64,000 nucleotides of DNA. Source: Verrucomicrobiales bacterium. GTDB taxonomy: Bacteria > Verrucomicrobiota > Verrucomicrobiia > Limisphaerales > J093. The DNA is taken from positions 7,250 through 71,249 of the forward strand of contig JACKPV010000042.1 in assembly GCA_024233305.1 (NCBI GenBank), in the 5' to 3' direction. The position numbers and the translations under genes were made by a program. Below are positions 1 to 7,723 of this stretch, piece after piece. The notes below the pieces were generated by a model. It worked only from the letters and a program-made list of their open reading frames with translations, did no database searches and was not told the DNA's origin. The first letter of the stretch is position 1; the number at the start of each line of letters is the position of its first letter.

Positions 1-690
1 GAGAACCTCATCCAAACCCGCGTCGACGTCCTGTGCCTCACGCCCAGCGGCTCGAAGGAACTCGTGCCCGTCGTCGGCAAGGCCAACCGGGCCGGCATCC
101 CGGTCCTCATTGTGGACACCCGGCTCGACGAGGCGGCCGTCAAGAACGATGGGGTCGAGTTCGCCTGCTTCATCGGCTCCGACAACTACGAGGGGGGCCG
201 CATCGCGGGGGCGCATTTCGGCCGGGTGTTCACCAACGACACCCGGCTCGTCGTGCTCGAAGGCATCCCCGGTCACGAAACCGCCGACAGCCGCGTGCGC
301 GGATTTCGCGACGGCATCAAGCCCTTTGCCAACCTCCACCTCGCCGCGTCGCAACCGGCCAACAACGAGCGCGACCAGGGCTTCAACGTGATGCAGAACA
401 TGCTCCAGGCCCATCGCGACATCCAGGGTGTGTTCGCCAGCAACGACATGATGGCCCTCGGCGCCCTCGAAGCCATTCGCGCCGCCGACCGCGCGGGACA
501 AATCAAGGTCGTGGGCTTCGACGCCGTCGAGGAGGCGCGCAAGGAAATCGCCGCCGGCACGATGGAGGGTTCCGTTGCCCAGAACCCCGAGGCCATGGGC
601 CGGCTCGCCATCGAAAACGCGGTCAAGGTGCTCCAGGGCGAACCGGTCCCCGACTACCTCCCGGTGCCCATCGAACTCGTCACCCGGTAG
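1..690 (+). CDS. Sugar ABC transporter substrate-binding protein (RbsB/LacI-type periplasmic fold), 5' end outside window
   Basis: The frame is open from the first base, so the start lies upstream. The visible 229 residues are the end of a type I periplasmic-binding-protein fold of the ribose/xylose-binding kind. They show the hinge segment GSDNYEGGRIAG, the second-lobe run VFASNDMMALGALEAI, then VVGFDAVEEARKEI and VAQNPEAMGRLAIENAV, the usual ligand-contact and closing helices of RbsB-like proteins. Such proteins capture a sugar in the periplasm for an ABC permease. There is no helix-turn-helix in the visible part, but the N-terminus is missing, so a LacI-type regulator sharing this fold cannot be fully excluded. 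A 181-base gap separates it from the glycosyltransferase genes that follow. Confidence 0.8.
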   Translation, partial: ENLIQTRVDVLCLTPSGSKELVPVVGKANRAGIPVLIVDTRLDEAAVKNDGVEFACFIGSDNYEGGRIAGAHFGRVFTNDTRLVVLEGIPGHETADSRVRGFRDGIKPFANLHLAASQPANNERDQGFNVMQNMLQAHRDIQGVFASNDMMALGALEAIRAADRAGQIKVVGFDAVEEARKEIAAGTMEGSVAQNPEAMGRLAIENAVKVLQGEPVPDYLPVPIELVTR

Positions 691-871
691 CCCGGCTCCG
701 CCCGCCACCCGGTGGACCGGTCCGCCGTTCGTCCGTCGCGCGGTCGCCCGTTTTTGGGGCTGACCGCCGGCGACCTTCTGATAAGGTTCGCCCGTGCCGT
801 GCCGGTTCCGGACCAGTTCCCGCCCCTTTGTCGAAACGCCGTCCACCGACGGACGCGCGCCGGCCTGACCC

Positions 872-1663
872 ATGCCCACGCCCGCCCGATCGCCCCTGTC
901 CGTCTGCGTCGTTTCCGGCGCTGAAGCGCACCGGATCGGGCGCATGCTCGAAAGCGTCGCGGACTGGGCGGCAGAGATTCTCGTGGTGCTCGATGACCGG
1001 GCGCAGGATGACACCGCGGCGATTGTCGAGCGGGTCGGCGGCCGGGTCTTCCGCGAACCGTGGAAGGGATTTGTGGGGCAGAAGAACTCGGCCAGCGATC
1101 GCGCCTCGCAGCCCTGGCTCTTGAACCTGGACGCGGACGAGGTCGTCTCGCCGGCGCTTGGCCGGCAGATCCGCGACGCGATCACCACCTCACCGCCGTC
1201 CTCGCCCGCGTTCGAGTTTCCGCGTTGCACCTATTATTGCGGACGTTGGATTCGCCACGGGGATTGGTATCCCGACCGGGTGACGCGTCTGTGGCGCCGG
1301 GGCCGGGCCCGCTGGGTGGGCGAAGAACCCCATGCCCGGCTCGAGGTCGACGGCGGCATCGGGCGTTTGTCGGCGGATCTGCTCCACTTCAGCAACGATC
1401 GCATCGCCGGCCAGATCGCCAAGATCGCACCCTACCACGCGGACTTCGTGAAGCACCGGGTGGCGGCGGGGAAGTCGGCCGGTCTGTTCGAACTGGCCTT
1501 GCGCCCCGCCTGGCGGTTTCTCCGCGCCTACTTCTTGCGCCGGGGATTCCTCGACGGCTGGCCGGGCTTCTACATCGCCGCGCTCAGCGCCTTCTCGACC
1601 CTCACCCGCTACACCATGGTTCGCGAAGCGGAACTCGACCGCCACCCAACGCCGGTCCCATGA
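872..1663 (+). CDS. Family 2 glycosyltransferase, WaaE/KdtX-like (LPS core type)
   Basis: The 263-aa protein has a GT-A fold start (LSVCVVSGAEAHRI, residues ~8-22), the acidic pair region LVVLDDRAQDDT and the NLDADEVVS motif (~85) that stands in for the DXD metal site of WaaE-type enzymes. The family adds a sugar to the lipopolysaccharide inner core from a nucleotide-sugar donor at the cytoplasmic face. The C-terminal third has a hydrophobic stretch (GWPGFYIAALSAFSTL) that probably touches the membrane. The gene opens a three-gene set: its stop overlaps the next start by four bases (ATGA at 1660-1663), which implies translational coupling. Exact acceptor and sugar are not visible. Confidence 0.85.
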   Translation: MPTPARSPLSVCVVSGAEAHRIGRMLESVADWAAEILVVLDDRAQDDTAAIVERVGGRVFREPWKGFVGQKNSASDRASQPWLLNLDADEVVSPALGRQIRDAITTSPPSSPAFEFPRCTYYCGRWIRHGDWYPDRVTRLWRRGRARWVGEEPHARLEVDGGIGRLSADLLHFSNDRIAGQIAKIAPYHADFVKHRVAAGKSAGLFELALRPAWRFLRAYFLRRGFLDGWPGFYIAALSAFSTLTRYTMVREAELDRHPTPVP

Positions 1664-2493
1664 GTTGCAGCGTCGGTCTCATCATCAACACCTACGAACA
1701 ACCGGACTATCTGGCCCGGGTGCTGCGGGCGGTGTCCGGCCAGTCGACTCCGCCCGCCGAGGTCCTGCTCGCCGACGACGGCTCGGGCGAAGCCACCCGG
1801 GCGCTCTTCTCCGCGTGGGGCGAACGGCAAGCCTTTCGCACGCGGCACGTCTGGCAGGCGCACGGCGGCTTCCGACGAAGCCGGATTCTGAACGCGGCGA
1901 TTGCCGCCGCGTCGGCGGACTTCCTGGTCTTTCTGGACGGCGATACCGTGCCGCATCCGCGGTTCCTGGAGGACCACCGGCGCGCGGCGCGTCCGGAGCG
2001 GTTCACGCAGGGGCATCGCGCCCTGATCGGCCGTCGGGGCGCCCGTTGGTTCGGCGTGGGGAACTTCTCCTCGGACCGGTGGCGCGCCTTCTGGACCGGG
2101 CAGATCGCGGGCCTCAAGCATGCCTATCGATGGCCGCGCGCCTGGCCGCGCGAGCGTGCCGACCTGCGCGGCATCCGCGGCTGCAACCTCGCCATCTGGC
2201 GGACCGACCTCGAGGCGGTAAACGGCTATAACGAGGCCTTCGAGGGCTGGGGGCGCGAGGACTCCGAACTGGCGGTCCGGCTGATGAACACCGGCGTTCG
2301 CCGACTCGATCTTCGCGGGCGGGCGCTCTGTTATCACCTCTGGCATCCTCCTGCCAGCCGCGCGGGATTGCCCCGCAACGACACCCTCCTGGCCGCGGCC
2401 CTCGCCGACGGACGCCGCCGCTGCGAACAGGGTCTCGATCAGCATCGGGAGTCGCGCGACGACGGGACCCCGGGGATGGCGCAGGGCGTATGA
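1660..2493 (+). CDS. Family 2 glycosyltransferase with galactosyltransferase-like C-terminal domain
   Basis: ATG at 1660 was chosen because it overlaps the preceding stop (ATGA) and begins the conserved GT-A strand VGLIINTYEQPDYL. The 277-aa protein has the nucleotide-binding segment LLADDGSG, the DXD-type motif FLDGDTVPHP (~90) and a C-terminal block GCNLAIWRTDLEAVNGYNEA followed by GWGREDSELAVRL. This last block is typical of the glyco_transf_7C domain also found in beta-1,4-galactosyltransferases and chondroitin polymerases. The likely role is extension of a cell-surface glycan together with its two overlapping neighbours. The frame remains open upstream of 1660, but those residues read as a shadow of the previous gene. 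Confidence 0.85.
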   Translation: MSCSVGLIINTYEQPDYLARVLRAVSGQSTPPAEVLLADDGSGEATRALFSAWGERQAFRTRHVWQAHGGFRRSRILNAAIAAASADFLVFLDGDTVPHPRFLEDHRRAARPERFTQGHRALIGRRGARWFGVGNFSSDRWRAFWTGQIAGLKHAYRWPRAWPRERADLRGIRGCNLAIWRTDLEAVNGYNEAFEGWGREDSELAVRLMNTGVRRLDLRGRALCYHLWHPPASRAGLPRNDTLLAAALADGRRRCEQGLDQHRESRDDGTPGMAQGV

Positions 2494-3686
2494 GGGTGCT
2501 GCAACTCAACTCGATGCTCACCGGTGGCGGCACGGACGACCAGTGCTTGAAGCTCGCGGTAGCATTGCAGGCGCGCGGGGTGGAGGTCCGCGTGGCGGGT
2601 CCAGGGGATCGGGAATTGTCCCCGCAGATCGCCGCCGCCGGCGTGCCGCATTTCGCCACCCCGCCCGAAGGACCGTTGAAGTTGCGCCTGATCCTCGCCG
2701 CCGCGCGGCAGATACGACGGGAGCGGTTCGAGGTCGTTCACGGCCACCATGGTCGGGACCTCTGGCCCACCATCCTCGCCGCCCGCCTTTCCGGCCGAAG
2801 TCCGCGGATCGTGCTCACCCGCCACCTCGCGAAGAGCCCGAGTTCCGTCGTGAGTCGCTCCTGTCTCCTCGGCCAGTGCCATGCCCTCGTCGCGGTGTCG
2901 CAGTTCGTCGCGAAGGTGCTGCGGGAAGGATGTTTCGAGCCCGACTCGCCCGAGCCCGAACGACGGCGCCGACCGCCGCTGCGGGGCGAACACCGAAAGA
3001 TCCACGTCATCCCCGTCGGCGTCGACACCGCCCGCTTTCGTCCGCTCGATGCCGCGACGCAGCGTGCGGCCTGGGGGTTGGGGTCGGACGACTTCGCCTT
3101 TGGGGTCGTGGGCGGCTTCGGGGCGCCGCGCGGCAAGGGGCAACGCGAGTTTCTCCGTGCCGCGGCGGCGATCCACAGCGAGGTGCCTGCTGCGAGGTTC
3201 CTGATCGTTGGACGCGGGGATCTCGAACCCGTGCTGCGCGGCGACATCGAATCGTTGGGGCTGACCGGCAAGGCCCGGCTGACCGGATACGCCACGAACA
3301 TGCCCGAGGTCATGAACGCCTTGGACTGCCTCGTGCATCCGCAGATCGGCACGGAAGCCTTCGGTCTGGTGGTTGCCGAAGCCCAGGCCTGCGGGCGACC
3401 GGTGATCGTCACCGAGGTGGATGGCGTCCCGGAGGCAATCGTCAGCGCGAAATGGAGCCGGTGCGTGCCCCGCGAAGACGTGCCGGCCCTGGCCGATGCC
3501 ATGCGCGCCATGGTCTCGAACCGGGCTCCGGATGCCGCGGAGCGCCAGGCTCTGCATGCCTTGGTCGCCTCGCGGTTCGGTCTGGACAACCTGGGCCGGG
3601 CCACCGCCCGTCTCTACGCCACCCTCCTCGAAACAAGCTCCGGCAACCGCGACCCGGCGACGCCGGACACCCGCCTCCGCGCTTGA
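2490..3686 (+). CDS. Family 4 (group 1) glycosyltransferase
   Basis: The 398-aa GT-B protein starts at an ATG overlapping the previous stop by four bases. The N-terminal Rossmann-like half begins MRVLQLNSMLTGGGTDD with the glycine-rich loop and shows VVHGHHGRDLWP. The C-terminal half has VIPVGVDTARFRPLD, the usual link to the donor domain, then LIVGRGDLEPVL, VHPQIGTEAFGLVVAEAQACG and PVIVTEVDGVPEAI. The E(X7)E-like nucleotide-sugar site is in EAFGLVVAEA. It is the third gene of the envelope glycosylation set and probably acts on the same lipid-linked or LPS-core acceptor. A basic segment near residue 155 (PEPERRRRPP) is extra compared with most relatives. Confidence 0.85.
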   Translation: MRVLQLNSMLTGGGTDDQCLKLAVALQARGVEVRVAGPGDRELSPQIAAAGVPHFATPPEGPLKLRLILAAARQIRRERFEVVHGHHGRDLWPTILAARLSGRSPRIVLTRHLAKSPSSVVSRSCLLGQCHALVAVSQFVAKVLREGCFEPDSPEPERRRRPPLRGEHRKIHVIPVGVDTARFRPLDAATQRAAWGLGSDDFAFGVVGGFGAPRGKGQREFLRAAAAIHSEVPAARFLIVGRGDLEPVLRGDIESLGLTGKARLTGYATNMPEVMNALDCLVHPQIGTEAFGLVVAEAQACGRPVIVTEVDGVPEAIVSAKWSRCVPREDVPALADAMRAMVSNRAPDAAERQALHALVASRFGLDNLGRATARLYATLLETSSGNRDPATPDTRLRA

Positions 3687-3758
3687 TCTGAGCGGATCCG
3701 GCGAGCGAAGCCTCGCGGCCGCCAACCGGAAAACAGGGACCAGCGCGCGGATCGATGC

Positions 3759-4826
3759 TCACGGCGGATCGAGCAACAGGCGCGCCTGCCAGGGCAGAAC
3801 GATCCCGTCAACCCCGCCGCTACTGCGCACCGAAAGGGCCAACAGGTCGCTCTTGCTCGCCACGATGGACGGGTCGAGCCTGAGCCGTCGGGCCGCCTCG
3901 TCGCGTCGCTCGCGCAGTTGCTCGAAGCGGCGTTTCTGAGCTTCGGTCATCCGCGTGCCGCGCGCCTGCGTGATGACCGGCCATTCCGCCCGCGGCACCC
4001 GCAGGCCACGCTCCACGGCTTGAAACACCCCGCGTCGTCGGCTTTGCGAATACCGCCGCGGGATGAGGTCATCGAAACCATTACCGGCGGCCGCGTCCTC
4101 CGCGAGCCGCAGCAACCGGTCGTGGTCCAGCACAAAGAAGGGCGGACGGTTCATTCGCACCGCCTCGCTTTCGCGCCATTGCCAGAGTTCCCGCAGCACC
4201 GCCAGCGACCGTCCGTGCAGCCGCGCGGCGCCCTTGATATACCAAGCCGGACGTTCAGGTTCCGGCGCGGGCCGGGCGCTGTCCGAAACGAGCTGCCGGC
4301 AGCTCTCCCCGTGCCACTCGAGGCGTCCCAGGGACTCCAACCGATGCCGCAAACAATCCACCAGCGGCTTCAGATAGCGGGCGTCGCAGAGCGCATACTC
4401 GATCATCACCGGGGTCAGCGGCCGGATCGACCAGTCGGCCTTCTGCGAACTCTTGCTGAGCTGGATGCCGAGAAACTCCTTCACCAGATGGTGCAACCCG
4501 AACTCGTGCCGCCCGATCAGCCGGGCCGCATTCAGCGTGTCGAAAACCCGGTCCGGGACGAAGCCGTGCCCACGATACAGCAACCGCAGATCATAGTCGC
4601 CGCCGTGCAACAGGATCTCCTTGTCCCGCAATCCCTCGAACAGCGGGCCCAGATCGAATCCCGCCAGCGGATCGATGAGCACCTCGCCCGGGGGCAGGCT
4701 GAGCTGGATCAGGCAGAGCTTCTCCGGGTAGCTGTGGAGGCTGTCGGCCTCCGTGTCGATTCCCACCCAGGACGCCCGCTCCAGGGCGGGAAGAAACGCC
4801 TGCAGCTTCGCGGAAGTATCGATCAT
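3759..4826 (-). CDS. rnd: Ribonuclease D (3'-5' exonuclease with HRDC region)
   Basis: The 355-aa protein is a DEDDy exonuclease. Motif I is GIDTEADSLHSY, motif II is LLHGGDYDLRLLY and motif III is YALCDARYL with the tyrosine five residues before the last aspartate. These residues bind the two metals that trim RNA 3' ends, mainly tRNA precursors. An HRDC-like helical region follows (LHGRSLAVLRELWQWRESEA). The ATG at 4826 gives the normal N-terminus (MIDTSAKLQ); an in-frame GTG at 4862 would add 12 residues that look unlike the family. It lies 48 bases after the small gene 4875-5090 on the same strand and may share its transcript. The C-terminal tail is basic and variable. Confidence 0.88.
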   Translation of the reverse strand: MIDTSAKLQAFLPALERASWVGIDTEADSLHSYPEKLCLIQLSLPPGEVLIDPLAGFDLGPLFEGLRDKEILLHGGDYDLRLLYRGHGFVPDRVFDTLNAARLIGRHEFGLHHLVKEFLGIQLSKSSQKADWSIRPLTPVMIEYALCDARYLKPLVDCLRHRLESLGRLEWHGESCRQLVSDSARPAPEPERPAWYIKGAARLHGRSLAVLRELWQWRESEAVRMNRPPFFVLDHDRLLRLAEDAAAGNGFDDLIPRRYSQSRRRGVFQAVERGLRVPRAEWPVITQARGTRMTEAQKRRFEQLRERRDEAARRLRLDPSIVASKSDLLALSVRSSGGVDGIVLPWQARLLLDPP

Positions 4827-4874
4827 TCGGTCACCATCCCTGCCCTCGTCGTCTGGAAACACCCGCCGGCCCGT

Positions 4875-5090
4875 TCATTCCTTTTCATACACCACCACCA
4901 GCAGCAGATCCGACGGCGAATGGCCGCTCTTGGTCAGCACCGAGGACTGCCCCTGCTTCGGCCCTTGCGGGGCGATGTTCCCGAAGATGTTCACCACCCG
5001 GACCTGGTTCTGGGCCAGCCACTCGTTGACCGACCGTTCGACCAGCTCCAGGTCCAGTTCAGTGCTCTTAAAAATCTTGATCTGCTGCAT
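4875..5090 (-). CDS. Small conserved-looking protein, function unknown (71 aa)
   Basis: A 71-residue protein with an ATG start and a strand-helix-strand pattern: QIKIFKS, then LELVERSVNEWLAQN, VRVVNIFGNIA, a loop rich in S/G/Q, and a last strand DLLLVVVYEKE. No catalytic motif is visible. The ordering resembles the C-terminal half of the zinc-ribbon protein at 7162-7629 (a helix EKEVTKFLNKV, then NIISITPL and a closing strand YAIQIIYRR), so both may share a small domain; that is inference from reading, not an alignment score. It sits just upstream of ribonuclease D on the same strand, suggesting co-transcription. It could be a ligand- or RNA-binding accessory domain. Confidence 0.55.
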   Translation of the reverse strand: MQQIKIFKSTELDLELVERSVNEWLAQNQVRVVNIFGNIAPQGPKQGQSSVLTKSGHSPSDLLLVVVYEKE

Positions 5091-5324
5091 GGGTGTTTTC
5101 TAACGCGTCCGGCCCCGCCGCTCAAGCCCCGAGCGATGCGTCGGTTCCCCCGCCCGACCCCGGCGATGCGGTGGGGCGCAGGACCCGCCGATTGGCAGCC
5201 CGCGCCGGCCGAGCGCCAACTGTTCATCGGACGCTGAACCGCGCTCCGGGACCCGGAACCGCAGCCCGCGCGGCGACGGCGGCGCCGATTGTGCGGCGGC
5301 TGCCACGTATGGGCTCGCTGCGGC

Positions 5325-6482
5325 TCAGAGCAATCGTCGCAGCGCGGCGAGCAGCGCGTCGATCATGGCGTCGGAATGCGTGGCGCACACGGCGAAACGC
5401 AGCACCCCTTCGGGGCCGGCTCCCGGATAGGCCTCGAGGTGGGGCACCAGGAAGCCCTGCGTCTTGAGTGCGGCGTGCAGCCGGATCATGGCCTCCCGCG
5501 AGCCGATCGCCAGACCGAGATTGGCCGCCGGGCCCTCCGGAACCGGCAATCCCAGAGCGCGCAATCCACGGCGCAGACGAAGGACGTTCGCGGCGAGTCT
5601 CCGGCGCAACTCCGGCCGGGCGCGAACGATGGCCAGTGCCCGGGCGGCCGCGGCGGCGATCGGCGCGGCGGGCGCACTGGCTCCCTCGTAGTAGTGCGTG
5701 TTCCGCCGCAGCCGATCGAGGAAGCGCGTCGAGGCCGGGATGAGGCCGCCGAATCCGCCCAGCGCCTTGGACAGGGTGCCGCAAAGCAACAGCCGTTCCC
5801 GGTCCGGGCTCCCGGCCCCGTTCACTCCCTCCGCCCACAATCCCCACCATTCCACCGTGCCCCGTCCCTCGTCTCCCAGCACGCCGAATCCATGAGCGTC
5901 ATCCACCACCAGACGCGCCTCCGGGTGTTCCTGACAGATGGCGAGATAATCCCGGAGCGGGGCCACCGCGCCCGTCACGGGCGAAACCCCGTCCGTCATG
6001 ACGAACACCGGTTGTGCGGGACGAGCCTTCCGGCGGATCGCGTCCGCCAGACTTCCGGGGTCGCCGGGCTGGAATTCGATCACTTCGGCGGCCACCAGGC
6101 GCGCCGCCTCGCGCGCGCTGAAGTGGACGGTCCGCTCCAGGCAGACCCGCGTGCTCCGGTCGGTCCCCGCCACGGCTTGCAGCAGGATGTGATTGCCCGT
6201 GAACCCGGAGGCGTAGTGAAAGGCCGTTTCGGTATCGAAGAACGCGGCCGCTTCCCGTTCAACTTCGACCAGCGGTGGGCTGCTGCCGAAGCCGTTCCGC
6301 GAGGTCGCGGTATGCACACCGTAGCGGCGGGCCGCGGCGCACGCAGCCTCGATCACCTCCGGGTGCCCGGCCAGACCGAGGTAACCGGTGCCGCCGAAAT
6401 AGACATACCGACGGCCATCAATGGTCGTCTCGGCGCCCGGCGGGCTTTCCATGAGGGACGGAGGTCGCATCGGCAAGGCCAT
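5325..6482 (-). CDS. AONS-family PLP-dependent acyltransferase (8-amino-7-oxononanoate synthase/KBL-like)
   Basis: The 385-aa fold type I PLP enzyme belongs to the alpha-oxoamine synthase family, which joins an amino acid to an acyl-CoA with loss of CO2. Visible marks are the entry motif YVYFGGTGYLGLAGHP, the cofactor-stacking region HYASGFTGNH, the PLP-pyridine aspartate in LVVDDAHGFGVLG, and the Schiff-base lysine in LCGTLSKALGGFGG. The length matches BioF and Kbl. No biotin or threonine-degradation gene is adjacent, so the substrate is open; serine palmitoyltransferase-type activity is also possible. An 85-bp piece closely resembling nucleotides 6087-6173 of this gene lies upstream at 6635-6719, outside the gene. 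Confidence 0.8.
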   Translation of the reverse strand: MALPMRPPSLMESPPGAETTIDGRRYVYFGGTGYLGLAGHPEVIEAACAAARRYGVHTATSRNGFGSSPPLVEVEREAAAFFDTETAFHYASGFTGNHILLQAVAGTDRSTRVCLERTVHFSAREAARLVAAEVIEFQPGDPGSLADAIRRKARPAQPVFVMTDGVSPVTGAVAPLRDYLAICQEHPEARLVVDDAHGFGVLGDEGRGTVEWWGLWAEGVNGAGSPDRERLLLCGTLSKALGGFGGLIPASTRFLDRLRRNTHYYEGASAPAAPIAAAAARALAIVRARPELRRRLAANVLRLRRGLRALGLPVPEGPAANLGLAIGSREAMIRLHAALKTQGFLVPHLEAYPGAGPEGVLRFAVCATHSDAMIDALLAALRRLL

Positions 6483-6596
6483 GACACCCCGCCACCCTGA
6501 CAGCCCCCCTCGCCCGGAGCAACGGTCAATCGAGCCCGCCCTGAGCCCCCGCCGGCGCCGGCAGCGTTCGCACTACTCGGCCGCGTCTGATCAGAC

Positions 6597-6611
6597 AGTG
6601 AACCTGTCACT
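6597..6611 (+). repeat. REP-like short palindrome, copy 1
   Basis: AGTGA-ACCTG-TCACT is a five-base stem with a five-base loop. The same core GTGAACCTGTCAC recurs at 6725-6739 and, in reverse complement, at 10467-10478 just upstream of the RAYT gene, where a short tri- to hexanucleotide repeat is also adjacent. This matches the idea of REP sites processed by a RAYT transposase. Confidence 0.55.
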
Positions 6612-6634
6612 CTGTTTGTCATTGTCATTGTCTC

Positions 6635-6719
6635 CGGCGGCCACCGGGCGCGCCGCCTCGCGCGCGCTGAAGTGGACGGTCCGGTCCTGGCAGACCAGCG
6701 TGTTCCGGTCGGTCCCCGC
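6635..6719 (-). pseudogene. 85-bp fragment of an AONS-family gene
   Basis: These 85 bases match 6087-6173, inside the neighbouring AONS-family gene and in the same orientation, with five mismatches by hand count. Read on the minus strand they encode a segment around the motif RTVHFSAREAAR. The mismatches change several residues, so the piece may come from a paralogue or an older copy. It is bounded on both sides by the REP-like AGTGAACCTGTCAC sequence. Confidence 0.7.
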
Positions 6720-6724
6720 AACAC

Positions 6725-6739
6725 AGTGAACCTGTCACC
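6725..6739 (+). repeat. REP-like short palindrome, copy 2
   Basis: Second occurrence of AGTGAACCTGTCAC, directly after the AONS gene fragment and in the same orientation as the copy at 6597. The last base of the stem differs from copy 1. Confidence 0.5.
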
Positions 6740-7161
6740 ATATCTCCATTGTGACCTTGTCGTCGCGGGTGGCCTTCACTGACCCCATGCCCGAGGATTG
6801 AGGTCCGCTCTGCGCCCATCATGAGCCGTCACCTGTGGCCCCCTTGTTTGACCCCCGAGCGGGTCTGGATCTCCGTCTCTGGCCCGGAACGTGTTCCGGC
6901 GACGGGCGGTTTTGGTCGGGGGGGACTTGGCAAGCCGGGGACACGATCGAGCGCCGCGACAGGCCGTTGGCAGTTCCAGCGCATCGAATCGATGCGGCCC
7001 AGCGGATGCCCGCGGGTGCCTGGGGGGCAGTTGGGTGCCGTCCAGCGGCGGCCGGCTGGAGGCGGGGAAATTCGTCCCCAGCGCGGCGGCTTTTTTGCTG
7101 GATGCCGCTCGTGTCCGTGCATAAGGTTGGCTCAGTTCAGAAACCAACCAGCGAGGCCCAT

Positions 7162-7629
7162 ATGGATTTGACGTTTCATTGTCCGCATTGCCGGCAGGAA
7201 CTGGTGGTGGACGCCGCCGGCGCCGGTTCCTCGATCAGTTGCCCCACCTGCGAAGCCGAGATCACCATTCCCGAGCCGGACGTCACCAACATCCACACCG
7301 CCAACCCCATCTCCACGTCGGCCGCCGCCCGCGAGGAACGCCACTTCAGCGTCCCCGTCCGCGACGCTCCCTCGGAAGTGCTCGTCGCGCGGAAGGTTCG
7401 CGAAGACGAAGGGGAGGGCGATGGCAAGTCGCTGCGCATGAAGGTTATCCGGCACAGCGACTGCATCGAGGTGGGGGTCGACAACTACGAGAAGGAGGTC
7501 ACCAAGTTCCTCAACAAGGTCGGCGAACCCAACATCATCAGCATCACGCCGCTCTCCTATACGCACCTGGATCTGGGCACGCAGAAGATGCTGACGGACT
7601 ACGCGATCCAGATTATCTACCGCCGTTGA
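7162..7629 (+). CDS. Zinc-ribbon protein with small C-terminal alpha/beta domain, function unknown
   Basis: The ATG at 7162 was chosen because it begins the zinc ribbon: MDLTFHCPHCRQEL and ISCPTCEAEI give two CXXC pairs (residues ~7-10 and ~32-35) expected to bind one zinc ion. The upstream in-frame extension has no domain character. A flexible linker rich in A/R/E follows, then a C-terminal part with KVIRHSDCIEVGVDN, the helix YEKEVTKFLNKV, NIISITPLSYTHLD and a final strand YAIQIIYRR. The 155-aa protein is probably cytoplasmic. Its C-terminal part resembles the 71-aa protein at 4875-5090. Function is not recognised; zinc ribbons of this kind usually hold protein or nucleic-acid partners. Confidence 0.6.
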   Translation: MDLTFHCPHCRQELVVDAAGAGSSISCPTCEAEITIPEPDVTNIHTANPISTSAAAREERHFSVPVRDAPSEVLVARKVREDEGEGDGKSLRMKVIRHSDCIEVGVDNYEKEVTKFLNKVGEPNIISITPLSYTHLDLGTQKMLTDYAIQIIYRR

Positions 7630-7723
7630 CGTTTTCACCGCCGCTCACCTTGTACGTCCGCGACCGCCGGACCGGGGAACGCGCCGTGCGATCCGCCGGG
7701 GCGGGTTTTTCTCCTACGCGCCC

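Larger units (their letters stand above)
6483..7161. other. 679-bp non-coding stretch with REP-like sites and a gene fragment
   Basis: No credible gene is seen on either strand. It holds two copies of the sequence AGTGAACCTGTCAC (6597 and 6725), a short TTTGTCATTGTCATTGTC run, and an 85-bp near-copy of part of the AONS-family gene between them. The rest up to the ATG at 7162 shows only GC-rich frames without family features; the promoter of the zinc-ribbon gene should lie in the last 150 bases. Confidence 0.6.

Noticed and set aside
6776..7147. 123-codon minus-strand frame and a plus-strand frame from 6835 extending the zinc-ribbon gene
   Set aside because: Neither has protein-like hydrophobic patterning; the zinc ribbon begins exactly at ATG 7162.
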